Positions 38,254 to 47,550 of a stretch of DNA of 64,000 nucleotides are shown in pieces. The translations under genes were made by a program, and so were the position numbers. This stretch comes from Acidimicrobiia bacterium (GTDB lineage: Bacteria; Actinomycetota; Acidimicrobiia; Acidimicrobiales; Acidimicrobilacustridaceae): positions 1 through 64,000 of the forward strand of contig JAFIEP010000100.1 in NCBI GenBank assembly GCA_020832495.1, written 5' to 3'. Every line of letters begins with the position of its first letter. Position 1 is the stretch's first letter. Under the pieces are notes generated by a model. The model was not told the origin of the DNA and searched no databases. It was given only the letters and a program-made list of their open reading frames with translations.

Positions 38254-40748
38254 CGGCGGAGAGCCAACCTGCCGGGTCGCCGGCGGTCGGGTCGGCACCG
38301 TCGCACGATGAGCCGCCCCGCGGAGCACCTGACGAGCCGGTCGACATCGACCCCGAGATCGGGCTGACCAGCGCGGAAGTCGACGAGCGCGTCGCACAGG
38401 GACGCACCAACGACGTCCCCAACCCCACCAGCCGGACCTACTGGCAGATCATCCAGGCCAACGTCTTCACCCGCTTCAACGCCATCCTGGGCACCCTTTT
38501 GGTGGCCATCCTGGCCGTGGGGCAGTACCGCGACGCGCTGTTCGGCATCGTGCTGGTACTGAACTCGCTCATCGGCATCGTGCAGGAGACCCGCTCCAAG
38601 TGGACGCTCGACCGGCTGACGCTGTTGAACGCTCCGAAGGTGCGCGTCCGGCGCGACGGCGAGACCGTCGAGATCCCCAACGGCGAGGTGGTGGCTGACG
38701 AGATCATCGAGCTGAGTCCCGGTGATCAGGTCACCGTGGACGGGGTGGTGTGCGAGGAAGTGGGCCTCGAGATCGATGAGTCGCTGTTGACCGGTGAGTC
38801 CGACCCGGTCCACAAGGAGCCCGGCGACGAGGTCCAGTCGGGGAGCTTCGTGGCCGTCGGGTCCGGCGTCATTCGGGCCACCGCCGTGGGAGAGGAGTCC
38901 TACGCCTTCCGCCTGGGCGCCGACGCCCGACGCTTCACGCTCGTGCACTCCGAGCTCCGCGACGGCGTGAACGCCATCCTGCGCATCGTCCAATGGATGA
39001 TGATCCCCACAGCGGTTCTGCTGATCGCCAGCCAGATCCGCTCCGAGGACAACAACTTCGTCTCGATCGTGCAGGGGTCGGTGGCCGGACTCGGCGCCAT
39101 CATCCCCGAAGGGCTGGTGCTGCTGACCAGCACGGCCCTCATCGTCGGGGTGTTGCGCCTGGGTCGGAAGAAGGTCCTGACCCAGGAACTGGCGGCCATC
39201 GAAGGGCTGGCCCGCATCGACGTCATCTGCCTGGACAAGACGGGCACGATCACCGAAGGCGAGCTGAGCCTGGCCACCATCGTCCCGCTGGCCGCCTCGA
39301 TGGGCCCCAGCGACAACCACGGCGGTGCCGACCTCGCTGCGGTGGTGCTCGGCTCGATGGCCACCGCCGATCCCAGCCCCAACCCCACCCTGGCGGCCAT
39401 CGCCACCGGCGTGCGCAAGGGAAGCGGTGGCGTCCCCCCGACCTCCACCACCTGGTCGGCCACCGAGGTGGTCCCGTTCTCGTCAGCCCGTAAGTGGAGC
39501 GCCGCCACCTTCGACGGGCACGGGTCGTTCGTCCTCGGCGCGCCGGACATCCTCCTCGACGCCGTTCCCGGCGACACCTCAGGGGTGACCGCCGACGTGA
39601 ACCGACGTGGTGCGGCCGGCCAACGGGTCATCCTGCTGGCTCGCTCCACTGACGGTCTCCGCGACGATACGCTGCCCGACGAACTCGAACCGGTGGCCCT
39701 GTGCGTGCTCGAGGAGACCATCCGTCCCGAGGCACGCGAGATCATCGAGTGGTTCGGTGCCCAAGAGGTGACCGTCAAGGTGATCTCGGGTGACTCCCCG
39801 GTCACCGTGGGGGCGGTGGCAGCGCGCGCCGGGGTGCCCGGCGCCGAGAACGCCATCGACGCCCGCACGCTGCCCGAGGACCTCGACGAGCTGGCCGAGG
39901 TGCTCGAGACCCACTCGGTGTTCGGCCGCGTGACTCCTCAACAGAAGCGGGCGATGGTGCACGCCCTGCAGTCCCGGGGCCATGAGGTGGCCATGACCGG
40001 CGACGGGGTGAACGACACGCTGGCCCTCAAGGACGCCGAGATCGGCGTGGCCATGGGTTCGGGCAGCCCCGCAGCTCGGGCGGTGGCCCGCTTCGTGCTG
40101 CTCGACAACAACTTCGCCGTGTTCCCCTCGGTGGTTGCCGAGGGGCGCAAGGTGCTGGCCAACGTGGAACGGGTGGCCAACCTCTTCCTCACCAAGAGCT
40201 TCTACGCCCTGTGCCTGGCCATCGCCACCGGCATCGCCACCTGGCCGTATCCGTTCGTGCCCCGCCACTTCACCATCATCTCGGCACTGACCATCGGCAT
40301 CCCCGGCTTCTTCCTGGCCCTGTCACCGAACCAGACCCGCTTCCGACCGGGGTTCTTGGGTCGTGTGCTGCGCTTCGCCATCCCCGCAGGTGTCGTGGCG
40401 GCCGCCGCCACGTTCGCCGGCTATGCACTTGCCCGGTTCGAGGGGGCTGACATCACCATGGCCCGCACCTCGGCGGTGATCGTGCTCTTCATCGTGGCCT
40501 TCTGGGTGCTGTCGCTGTTGGCCAAGCCCTACAACCACTTCCGGGTCGGCCTGGTGGCGTCCATGGCCGCCATCTTCATCGTGGCCCTCGGACTCCCTCA
40601 GAGCCGCGAGTTCTTCGCGCTGCAGATCCCACCGCTCGGACTGCTCGCCGAGCTGATCGTCCTGGGGATGGCCGCCGGTCTCCTGCTCGATGCCGGCTTG
40701 CGACTCGTCGCCTGGAAGCGACCCGACCTGGTGGCCCACGGCACCTGA
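38250..40748 (+). CDS. P-type cation-transporting ATPase, CtpE-like
   Basis: The 832-aa pump contains the actuator motif LLTGESDPV, the phosphorylation motif CLDKTGTITEG (Asp329), the hinge motif GDGVNDTLALKDAEIGVAMG and about eight to ten membrane helices. The segments NVFTRFNAILGTLL and VAMGSGSPAARAVARFVLLDNNF resemble mycobacterial CtpE, a Ca2+ importer needed for cell-wall integrity. There are no N-terminal CXXC or His-rich metal domains, which argues against a Cu/Zn pump. The ion is not proven. Translationally coupled to the upstream uspA gene. Confidence 0.87.
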   Translation: MTAESQPAGSPAVGSAPSHDEPPRGAPDEPVDIDPEIGLTSAEVDERVAQGRTNDVPNPTSRTYWQIIQANVFTRFNAILGTLLVAILAVGQYRDALFGIVLVLNSLIGIVQETRSKWTLDRLTLLNAPKVRVRRDGETVEIPNGEVVADEIIELSPGDQVTVDGVVCEEVGLEIDESLLTGESDPVHKEPGDEVQSGSFVAVGSGVIRATAVGEESYAFRLGADARRFTLVHSELRDGVNAILRIVQWMMIPTAVLLIASQIRSEDNNFVSIVQGSVAGLGAIIPEGLVLLTSTALIVGVLRLGRKKVLTQELAAIEGLARIDVICLDKTGTITEGELSLATIVPLAASMGPSDNHGGADLAAVVLGSMATADPSPNPTLAAIATGVRKGSGGVPPTSTTWSATEVVPFSSARKWSAATFDGHGSFVLGAPDILLDAVPGDTSGVTADVNRRGAAGQRVILLARSTDGLRDDTLPDELEPVALCVLEETIRPEAREIIEWFGAQEVTVKVISGDSPVTVGAVAARAGVPGAENAIDARTLPEDLDELAEVLETHSVFGRVTPQQKRAMVHALQSRGHEVAMTGDGVNDTLALKDAEIGVAMGSGSPAARAVARFVLLDNNFAVFPSVVAEGRKVLANVERVANLFLTKSFYALCLAIATGIATWPYPFVPRHFTIISALTIGIPGFFLALSPNQTRFRPGFLGRVLRFAIPAGVVAAAATFAGYALARFEGADITMARTSAVIVLFIVAFWVLSLLAKPYNHFRVGLVASMAAIFIVALGLPQSREFFALQIPPLGLLAELIVLGMAAGLLLDAGLRLVAWKRPDLVAHGT

Positions 40749-40824
40749 GGCGCTCCTGGGACTCGCCACCCCACGGCCCTCGACGACCGGAGCATCCGGC
40801 GGGGACATCTCCTAGGGTCAGACC

Positions 40825-42225
40825 ATGGACCTGCTCGACGAAGCTCCCACCGCTATCGGTGCTGCCGTCCGCCACGGCGAGACACGAGCCACCGAGGTGG
40901 TGGCCGCTGCCCTGGACCGCATCAGCGAGCGCGACACGCCCATCGGTGCCTTCGTGGTGGTCGATGCCGAGCAAGCCCTCGCTGCGGCAGACCGGGTCGA
41001 TCGGGCACTCGCCGCCGGCGACGACCCCGGACCCCTCGCCGGTGTCCCCTTGGCGGTCAAGGACCTCGAGGACGCCGCCGGGTTCGTCACCACCTACGGC
41101 AGCGCCCTGCACCGCGACGACCCGCCGGCCACCGACGACTCGACACTGGTCCGACGGCTCACCGCCGCCGGGGCGGTCGTGGTGGGCAAGACCGCCACTC
41201 CCGAGTTCGGCCACATGGGCGACACGGTCAGCCCCGTCAGCGGCACCACCTCGAACCCGTGGGCACTGGATCGGTCGCCCGGTGGATCCTCGGGCGGATC
41301 CGCAGCCGCCCTGGCCACCGGCATGGTGCCCCTGGCCACCGGCAGCGACGGCGGCGGCTCCATCCGCATCCCCGCCGCCGCCTGCGGCCTGGCCGGCTTC
41401 AAGCCGACCCACGGCCGGATCCCGTTGGGGCCTGCCGCACCGAACGCCGGCCCGCTCAGCACCAGCGGCCCCATGACGCGACGCACCAACGACCTGGTGG
41501 ACGTGCTCGCACTCTGTGTCGGACCCGACCCCGCCGATCCGTTCTCGCTGCCCCCACCGCAGACGCCCTGGAACGACCTGCTCGACGGACTGGCACCGCC
41601 GGCCCGAGTGCTGTGGGCACCGGATTGGGGCTACGCAGTGGACGCCGCTGTCCGCCAGGTCACCGGTGCCGCCGTCGAGCGACTGGCCGACGCCGGCACC
41701 GAGGTGATCCCCGTCGACGCGGTGGTCGACGAGGACCCGGTGGTGCCGTGGTACCTGCTGTGGACCACGCTCATGTATCGGCGCCTACGGGCCGTCATGG
41801 ACACCCCGGCGTGGGACCAGGTGACCCCCGGTCTGCGGATCCTCTGCGAACAGGGGGCGCAGGTCTCCGCTGCGGAGGTGCTCGAAGCGCAGGACGCCGT
41901 GTGGCGCCTCAACGCACAGCTCGCCGCACTCTTCGACACCGCACCGCTGCTGCTGTGTCCCACCTTGGCTGGTCGACTACCGCGCAGCGGCAAGGACGGC
42001 ACGATCGACGGCGAGTTCACCCCGATGTGGGTGCGCTTCACCTACCCGTTCAACCTGACGCGTCACCCTGCCGGCTCGGTGTACGCCGGATCGGACCCCG
42101 AAGGCATGCCGGTCGGACTCCAGGTGATCGGGCCGCACCTCGCTGATGCCGCAGTCCTGCGCACCATGGCCGTGCTCGATGGCCTCGTCGGTCCACCGCC
42201 CTGGGAGCAGACGGCCGTTCGCTGA
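40825..42225 (+). CDS. Amidase-signature family amidase
   Basis: The catalytic triad is visible: Lys79 in VPLAVKDLED, the cis-Ser in SPGGSSGGSAAALA (Ser155/156) and the nucleophile Ser179 in ATGSDGGGSIRIPAA. At 466 aa it is the size of stand-alone amidases. It hydrolyses amides to acid and ammonia, substrate unknown. No gatB or gatC homologue lies nearby, so GatA is unlikely. TAGGGT ends 6 nt before ATG 40825. It converges on the response regulator gene. Confidence 0.92.
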   Translation: MDLLDEAPTAIGAAVRHGETRATEVVAAALDRISERDTPIGAFVVVDAEQALAAADRVDRALAAGDDPGPLAGVPLAVKDLEDAAGFVTTYGSALHRDDPPATDDSTLVRRLTAAGAVVVGKTATPEFGHMGDTVSPVSGTTSNPWALDRSPGGSSGGSAAALATGMVPLATGSDGGGSIRIPAAACGLAGFKPTHGRIPLGPAAPNAGPLSTSGPMTRRTNDLVDVLALCVGPDPADPFSLPPPQTPWNDLLDGLAPPARVLWAPDWGYAVDAAVRQVTGAAVERLADAGTEVIPVDAVVDEDPVVPWYLLWTTLMYRRLRAVMDTPAWDQVTPGLRILCEQGAQVSAAEVLEAQDAVWRLNAQLAALFDTAPLLLCPTLAGRLPRSGKDGTIDGEFTPMWVRFTYPFNLTRHPAGSVYAGSDPEGMPVGLQVIGPHLADAAVLRTMAVLDGLVGPPPWEQTAVR

Positions 42226-42254
42226 GCGGCCGCCACGCTGACACCGACGCCGGC

Positions 42255-42896
42255 TCAGCGTTGGCGTCGCTCCGAGAGGCGAGCGGCGTAGACCGCTGCC
42301 TCGGTGCGTCGCTGCATCCCCATCTTCGACAACAGGTTGGAGACGTAGTTCTTCACGGTCTTCTCGGCCAGGTACATGCGCTCGGCGATCTGGCGATTGG
42401 TCATCCCCTCGGCCAGGAGCTCGAGGATCCGGCGCTCCTGCTCGGAGAGCTGCGCCAACTTCTCGTCGGTGGGCGCACCGTCACGCAGCCGTTCGAGCAC
42501 CCGGGCGGTGGCTGTCGGGTCGAGCAGGCTCTTGCCGGCGGCCACCTGCCGAACCGCATCCACCAGGTCGGCGCCGCGCAACTGCTTGAGCACGTAGCCC
42601 GAGGCGCCGGCCATGATGGCGTCGAACAGGGCTTCATCGTCGGCGAACGAGGTCAACATCAGACACGGCAGATCCGGACAGCGGCTGCGCAGCTCGCGAC
42701 AGACAGTCACGCCATCGCCATCGGGCAACCGCACGTCGAGTACCGCCACGTCCGGTTGCACGGCCGGCACCCTGGCCAGGGCCTCGGCTGCGGTGCCGGC
42801 TTCACCGGCCACTTCGAAGCCTTCCGCTTCGAGGAGCTCCTTCAACCCGCGCCGCACGATCTCGTGGTCATCGAGCAGGAACACGCGTACAGCCAT
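42255..42896 (-). CDS. NarL/LuxR-family response regulator, DevR-like
   Basis: The receiver domain has acidic pair Asp9/Asp10, phospho-acceptor Asp54 ([12 protein letters not shown]), a switch Thr (LMLTSFADD) and Lys (GYVLKQL). It is followed by a LuxR-type [43 protein letters not shown]. Segment order and sequence resemble DevR/DosR, the hypoxia/dormancy regulator of mycobacteria. 213 aa. It is divergent from a GAF histidine kinase, its obvious partner. TACAGT stands 7 nt before the ATG. Confidence 0.92.
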   Translation of the reverse strand: MAVRVFLLDDHEIVRRGLKELLEAEGFEVAGEAGTAAEALARVPAVQPDVAVLDVRLPDGDGVTVCRELRSRCPDLPCLMLTSFADDEALFDAIMAGASGYVLKQLRGADLVDAVRQVAAGKSLLDPTATARVLERLRDGAPTDEKLAQLSEQERRILELLAEGMTNRQIAERMYLAEKTVKNYVSNLLSKMGMQRRTEAAVYAARLSERRQR

Positions 42897-42976
42897 GGAC
42901 GATACTGTAGAGCCAGCCTCGTGTCGGCAATGCGTCGAGGACGAGCACACCGACGGGACCACGTAGCATCCGCACC
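42897..42976. promoter_or_regulatory. Divergent promoter region of the two-component pair
   Basis: Only 80 bp separate the two start codons. TACAGT (42909-42904, minus) and TAGCAT (42964-42969, plus) each lie 7 nt from their ATG, so both transcripts would be leaderless. No clear -35 box was seen for either. Confidence 0.6.
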
Positions 42977-44143
42977 ATGGTCGACGACGGACCGCCACCG
43001 GCGGACCACCCCTCTTCACTGCAACGGCTGCTCGATGCGGTCATCAGCGTCGGCAGCGAGCTCAGCCTCCCGGTCGTGCTCGAGCGCATCGTCGAGGCGG
43101 CCACGCAGCTCGTGGACGCCCGCTACGGGGCGTTGGGCGTGCTCGACGAGGACCGCCGCACGCTCGCCGAGTTCATCACCGTCGGGTTGTCACCGGACGT
43201 GGAAGCATCGATCGGTGAGCTGCCCAAGGGACGGGGCATCCTCGGGCTGCTCATCGTGGACCCGGCGCCGATCCGCCTCACGAACCTGGCCGATCACCCC
43301 GACAGCTACGGCATGCCACCGGGCCACCCACCGATGACGTCGTTCCTGGGCGTACCCATCCGGATACGCGGTGAGGTCTTCGGCAACCTGTACCTGACCG
43401 ACAAGCGCACCGCCGCTGAGTTCAGCGAGGCCGACGAGGAGCTGGCGGTCGCCCTGGCCTCGGTGGCGGCGATGGCGGTCGAGAACGCCCGGCTGCACGC
43501 CCGATTGGCCGACATGGCCCTGGTCGAGGACCGCGAACGGATCGCCCGTGACCTCCATGACACGGTCATCCAGCGCCTGTTCGCCACCGGCCTGGTCCTG
43601 CAGGGCCTCAGCGGCCGAGTACACGATGCGACCGTGGCCGAACGCCTGCAACAGTCGGTGGACGAGCTCGACGACACCGTGCGCCACATCCGCTCCACCA
43701 TCTTCGAGCTGCAACGACCCGACCCGGGCGACAACTCGGTGCGCCGGGCGATCCTCGACCTCGTTGACGAGGCCACCGAGACGTTGGGTTTCCGCGCCAC
43801 CACCCGGTTCTCTGGTCCGGTGGACACCCTCGTGGATGCCGCCACCTCGGACCAGCTTCTCGCCGTGGTGCGTGAGGCCCTGTCCAACGTGGCCCGCCAC
43901 GCCCGTGCATCACGAGCCGAGATCGACCTCACCACCGGGGACGGCCTGCTCACCCTCGTCATCCTCGATGACGGTCGCGGCATTGCCGGCCCACGGGCCA
44001 CCGATGGCCACGGCCTGGCCAACATGGAACAGCGGGCCGCCGCGCTGGGCGGCACCTTCACCCTCACCTCGGGACTCGACGACGGCTGCCGTCTCCAGTG
44101 GCAGATCCCACTCAGCCCGGCGTCCGGCCGCTCCGCTCGTTGA
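42977..44143 (+). CDS. GAF-domain sensor histidine kinase, DevS-like
   Basis: Residues 13-175 form a GAF domain ([59 protein letters not shown]). They are followed by a HisKA_3 dimerisation helix with the phospho-His194 ([20 protein letters not shown]) and a HATPase domain ([37 protein letters not shown]). DevS/DosS of mycobacteria has two GAF domains with haem in the first; here there is only one, so the sensed signal may differ. 388 aa. Its 3' end overlaps the convergent PNPOx-like gene by 32 bp. Confidence 0.92.
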   Translation: MVDDGPPPADHPSSLQRLLDAVISVGSELSLPVVLERIVEAATQLVDARYGALGVLDEDRRTLAEFITVGLSPDVEASIGELPKGRGILGLLIVDPAPIRLTNLADHPDSYGMPPGHPPMTSFLGVPIRIRGEVFGNLYLTDKRTAAEFSEADEELAVALASVAAMAVENARLHARLADMALVEDRERIARDLHDTVIQRLFATGLVLQGLSGRVHDATVAERLQQSVDELDDTVRHIRSTIFELQRPDPGDNSVRRAILDLVDEATETLGFRATTRFSGPVDTLVDAATSDQLLAVVREALSNVARHARASRAEIDLTTGDGLLTLVILDDGRGIAGPRATDGHGLANMEQRAAALGGTFTLTSGLDDGCRLQWQIPLSPASGRSAR

Positions 44144-44585
44144 GGTGATCGCTCCCGTTGGTGGCCACCGATCCGCCGGGTTGATCCAAGCGGCGGCCTT
44201 CCACCAACTCGAGGGCGATCGAGATGTAGCGCACCGGTCGAGGCCGGCCCCACGGTCGCAGCGGCAGTCGTTCCGCCGCCGCCACTTCTGCCGGATCCTC
44301 GATCGCTGAGGCCGTGCCACGCACCAGCACACTCCACCCGGTGTGACGCAACGGATCCCAGCTGTCGGCCTGGAAGGCCACCACCAACTGCCGCGACGCT
44401 GCCGTGAGCTTGACCCCATCTGCGGTGCCGATCACCACCCGATCGCCGTCCACCACGAAATTCACCGGGAAGATGACCGGGAGCGCGTCCTCGGAGAGAC
44501 CGATCCGACCGACGGACGCCGTGTCGAGCAACGCCAGGCACTCGTCCCTCGAGAGCATCTCCAAGCCGTGCCGGTCGACTGCCAT
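44112..44585 (-). CDS. Pyridoxamine-5'-phosphate-oxidase-fold protein
   Basis: The 157-aa protein has the split-barrel features MLSRDECLALLDTASVGRIG, LPVIFPVNFVVDGDRVVIGT, AFQADSWDPLRHTGWSVLVRG. These match the PNPOx-like/nitroreductase-like group (COG3467), flavin-, F420- or haem-binding proteins of unknown substrate. Such genes often sit beside DevR/DevS-type systems and Usp genes in Actinobacteria, and here the gene ends inside the kinase gene. The start ATG 44585 is the most family-like; the frame is open further up without protein character. Confidence 0.8.
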   Translation of the reverse strand: MAVDRHGLEMLSRDECLALLDTASVGRIGLSEDALPVIFPVNFVVDGDRVVIGTADGVKLTAASRQLVVAFQADSWDPLRHTGWSVLVRGTASAIEDPAEVAAAERLPLRPWGRPRPVRYISIALELVEGRRLDQPGGSVATNGSDHLNERSGRTPG

Positions 44586-44679
44586 CCCGACATGGTGAAT
44601 GCGGACGACGGGTCGCCGACAGGGCCGAACGTCCCGATCGGTGCGCGCGCCGCCCGTCGGTCCGTCACCTGTCGGTGTG

Positions 44680-45603
44680 TCACCCGGCGGCGTGGCGTCC
44701 CTCGGCGGCCGCGTCGCCGAAGAGCAGTCGGGCCGCCGGCTCGAAGTTGGGACCACGGCGCAAGTGATGACCACCATCGACGCTGAGGTGGACCCCCGTC
44801 ACCCACGACGATTCGGGGCCGCACAGGAAGCGCACGGCGGCGGCGACGTCATCGGGCTGGCCGAGGCGATCGACGGGCATCTGCGCCCGATAGTCGCCGA
44901 CGATCCCTTCGTCGGCCAGGATGGCACCGACCAACTCGGTCTCCACCAGACCGGGACGAACCGAGTTCACTCGGACGCCCGCTTGGCCCAGTTCGTCGGC
45001 CGTCACCGACACCAACATGTCGAGGCCGGCCTTGGAGACGCAGTACGGCCCCATGTAGCGATGGCTGGAGACCCCGGCGATCGATGAGATCGCCACCATC
45101 GCACCCCCACCCGAGGCCACCAACGCGTTCGCTCCGTGCTTGAAGGTGAGGAAGCAGCCCGTCAGGTTGACATCCATGATCCCCTGCCACTCGTCGAGCG
45201 ACGTCGCACCGATCGGGCCGAGTCCACCGGTCCCGGCTGCGGCTACCACCAGGTGCAGACCACCACCGTGGTCGACGGCCCGCCCGACGGCCTCGACCAC
45301 ATCGCCCTCGGTGCTCACGTCACCGGCCACCACGGCGATCCGCCGGGGCCGATCAGCGGGGTCCAACAGGTCGCCGAGCGTGGCGGCGGCCTCGGCCAGT
45401 CGCGCCTCGGTTCGCCCCATCAGGGTGACCGAGGCCCCGTCGACCAACAGTGCGCGAGCACAGGCCAGCCCGATGCCACTCCCACCGCCGGTGATCAGCG
45501 CTGACTGCCCGGCGAGGGGTGGGCTGGCACCTCCCTCCGGCGGGGACGTCGACGCCGACGGTGACTCGGCGACCATGGCTTCCGATGTGTGTTCGCTCGA
45601 CAT
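44680..45603 (-). CDS. Short-chain dehydrogenase/reductase
   Basis: A classical SDR: cofactor motif ALITGGGSGIGLACA (TGxxxGIG), NAAG-equivalent VVAAAGTGG, catalytic Ser in MVAISSIAGVSS and YCVSK (Tyr-x-x-x-Lys), ending with DGGHHLRRGPN. The 33-residue N-terminal extension is Ser/Glu/Pro-rich and unusual for the family; the true start could be later. 307 aa as called. Arg in MGRTEARL after the second strand suggests NADP(H). Substrate unknown. Confidence 0.9.
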   Translation of the reverse strand: MSSEHTSEAMVAESPSASTSPPEGGASPPLAGQSALITGGGSGIGLACARALLVDGASVTLMGRTEARLAEAAATLGDLLDPADRPRRIAVVAGDVSTEGDVVEAVGRAVDHGGGLHLVVAAAGTGGLGPIGATSLDEWQGIMDVNLTGCFLTFKHGANALVASGGGAMVAISSIAGVSSHRYMGPYCVSKAGLDMLVSVTADELGQAGVRVNSVRPGLVETELVGAILADEGIVGDYRAQMPVDRLGQPDDVAAAVRFLCGPESSWVTGVHLSVDGGHHLRRGPNFEPAARLLFGDAAAEGRHAAG

Positions 45604-45717
45604 GACGCGAGCATGGCACGCCGCCGGCGATCCGGCTGCCGAGCACAGCGACCGCGCCGCTGACGGCCTCCGAAGGCCAAGCGACTCGGCCCCTTCGACA
45701 ATGTGCGAGCATGGGAC

Positions 45718-46179
45718 ATGACCGAGGGGGAACGCCCGCCGAGCGACGTGATCCGGCTCACGCTCCCGGGCGATCCGGCGTACGGCTCCATCGCCCGTAC
45801 TGCGGCGATGACCCTCGGGCTGCGTGCTGGCTTCGACTGGCCGACGCTGGAACGGTTGGCGCTGGCCGTCGACGAGGCAATGGTGCTGCTGCTGACGGGA
45901 CACCCCTCGGAGACGCAACTGGACCTCACCTTCCACAGCAGGCCCGGGGAGCTGCAGCTCGATGCACGCGCCGCTGGCACCGATGCATGGGACGACCCGG
46001 TCGACCCCGATGAGAGCGGCCCGGGCGACGTCGACGACAGCGACGTGGACGTGTCGCCGCCAGCGGTCGAACGCTTCGCCGGCATCGTCACCGGTGTCGT
46101 CGACCACTGGTCCGTCGACACCGACGAGCGGACCCTGCGCCTGCGCGTCGGCGGCGAGAGCAGCGACCCACCGCAGTAG
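45718..46179 (+). CDS. Anti-sigma-factor-like ATPase-fold protein (RsbW-type)
   Basis: The start VIRLTLPGDPAYGSIARTAA and segment LERLALAVDEAMVLLLTGH match the N-box part of RsbW/SpoIIAB-type HATPase_c_2 proteins (substrate anti-anti-sigma factors). The later G-box region is hardly present: residues 95-115 are an acidic insert (DDPVDPDESGPGDVDDSDVD). It may therefore bind nucleotide poorly or act as a scaffold. 153 aa. A STAS protein at 58294 is a possible partner but is 12 kb away. Next to dut, same strand, 9-bp gap. Confidence 0.7.
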   Translation: MTEGERPPSDVIRLTLPGDPAYGSIARTAAMTLGLRAGFDWPTLERLALAVDEAMVLLLTGHPSETQLDLTFHSRPGELQLDARAAGTDAWDDPVDPDESGPGDVDDSDVDVSPPAVERFAGIVTGVVDHWSVDTDERTLRLRVGGESSDPPQ

Positions 46180-46188
46180 CATCCGGCC

Positions 46189-46626
46189 GTGCTCCGCATC
46201 CCGTTGCTCCGACTCGATGACGAACTCCCCGTGCCGTCCTACGCCACCCCCGGCGACGCCGGAGCCGACCTACGAGCGCGCGCTGACACCGTCATCGAAC
46301 CGCGAGGGGGCCGGGCCCTGGTCCCCACGGGCATGGCCGTTGCACTCCCGATGGGTTGGGCCGGGTTCATCCAACCCCGCAGTGGTCTGGCACTTCGCCA
46401 CGGCGTCACGTGTCTGAACACGCCAGGGCTCATCGACAGCGGCTACCGGGGCGAACTCCAGGTGCTCCTCGTGAACACCGATCCGGCGGAGCCGTTCACC
46501 GTGCAGCGAGGGGACCGGATCGCCCAGTTGGTGGTGCAACGGGTCGAGCACTGCACGTTCGATCCCGTCGACGAACTCCCCGAGACTCCACGAGGTGATG
46601 GCGGCTGGGGTCACACCGGCCGCTGA
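46189..46626 (+). CDS. dut: dUTP diphosphatase
   Basis: All five dUTPase motifs are visible: YATPGDAGADLRA (1), QPRSGLALRHGVTC (2 and start of 3), GLIDSGYRGELQVLLVN (3), RGDRIAQLVVQ (4) and the C-terminal RGDGGWGHTGR (5, with Gly-Gly-Trp in place of the usual Phe). The trimeric enzyme hydrolyses dUTP to dUMP and pyrophosphate, keeping uracil out of DNA. 145 aa, standard length. GTG 46189 stands 6 nt after TAGCAT, whose TAG is the stop codon of the upstream gene. Confidence 0.95.
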   Translation: MLRIPLLRLDDELPVPSYATPGDAGADLRARADTVIEPRGGRALVPTGMAVALPMGWAGFIQPRSGLALRHGVTCLNTPGLIDSGYRGELQVLLVNTDPAEPFTVQRGDRIAQLVVQRVEHCTFDPVDELPETPRGDGGWGHTGR

Positions 46627-46651
46627 GGAGCTGTCGTCGGGGTCACATGAC

Positions 46652-46681
46652 GGATCCCCACCTCGAGTGAGGCGGGGATCC
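46652..46681. terminator. Stem-loop between dut and the LPXTG-like gene
   Basis: GGATCCCC-a-CCTC / gagt / GAGG-c-GGGGATCC: 8-bp and 4-bp stems separated by one mismatch, with a 4-nt loop. It lies between convergent genes and could serve both. Confidence 0.75.
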
Positions 46682-46744
46682 GGTGGTGGAAGATGATGCT
46701 GTGTCGAACCCGACCCCGAGGGGTCAGGGTTCAGCGCTCAGTGA

Positions 46745-47323
46745 TCAGGCTTCGTTGCGACGGCGGACTGCCAGCACGGTGAGCCCACCGAGCACCACCA
46801 GCGCCACGCCAGCAGCCAGGAAGGCTGAGCTGTCGCCGCCAGTGATGGGCAGCGGACCAGTCGCTGCCGGACGCAGCGGCTGCGCCGGGGTGACGGCTGC
46901 AGTTGTCGTGGTGGGGGCCGCGGTGGTCGTGGTCACCGGCGCACCCTCGACCTGCAAGGTGATGGTGCGCACGAAGTCCCCGGCCTGCACACCGACGGTG
47001 ACGGTGCCGCTGATGGTCGAGCCGAGCGTGACGCCGGTGGAGAAGCTTCCGGTGCCATCGGTGACCACGGTGCCGACCACGCCGCCGTCGACGATGATCT
47101 CGAGCGTGCAGTTGGGCGGGAAGCCCGACCCCTCGAGGGTGATGGTCTCACCCGGCGTCACGGTGGTGCCGCCGACCACGCCGATGACAGCCGTGCCCTC
47201 ATAGGTCGGCGTGATGACGCAGATCGGCTGGGCCGAGGCCGGTGAGGCAAAGACCCCCACAAGCGCCATCAACATTACACACAAGAGCGCTAGCGCTCCG
47301 CCGGTCTTGCGATTGTTGTTCAT
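46745..47323 (-). CDS. Secreted cell-surface protein with LPXTG-like sorting signal
   Basis: A signal peptide (RKTGGALALLCVMLMALVGVFASPASAQ) precedes a beta-sandwich of IPT/TIG-like or Ig-like type (TVTPGETITLEGSGFPPNC). Then come a Thr/Ala/Pro linker and the C-terminal wall-sorting pattern LPITGG, a hydrophobic helix and RRRNEA, consistent with sortase anchoring. Two cysteines in the folded part (PICVITP, PPNCTLE) could pair. 192 aa. ATG 47323 follows a GGAGAGGGAAG ribosome site. No sortase gene lies in the window. A promoter-like pair is visible upstream. Confidence 0.85.
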   Translation of the reverse strand: MNNNRKTGGALALLCVMLMALVGVFASPASAQPICVITPTYEGTAVIGVVGGTTVTPGETITLEGSGFPPNCTLEIIVDGGVVGTVVTDGTGSFSTGVTLGSTISGTVTVGVQAGDFVRTITLQVEGAPVTTTTAAPTTTTAAVTPAQPLRPAATGPLPITGGDSSAFLAAGVALVVLGGLTVLAVRRRNEA

Positions 47324-47370
47324 TTGGCTTCCCTCTCCCGCGTTCCACCACGGTGACGTGTGTCTTGCAG

Positions 47371-47398
47371 AGCATAGCAACTAGATCGACCCTGTCCA
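47371..47398 (-). promoter_or_regulatory. Promoter of the LPXTG-like gene
   Basis: Minus strand TGGACA (47398-47393), 16-nt spacer, TATGCT (47376-47371). The start codon lies about 48 nt downstream of the -10 box. Confidence 0.6.
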
Positions 47399-47550
47399 TA
47401 GGGGGTCCGTGTATTCGGCGTCAAGTCTTTCTGACGTCTTCCCTCACTGGAGGTGCCGGACAGGAGTCCTCCCCAGATCACGGAGCGTAGCATTCCCGTG
47501 GGCGAGACGTCACGACGTTCCTTCCGCCTGTGCGGGCAGCGACCGCCTAC

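Noticed and set aside
40825-42225. GatA subunit of the tRNA amidotransferase
   Set aside because: The triad fits all amidases; no gatB/gatC nearby and the sequence outside the triad is not GatA-like.
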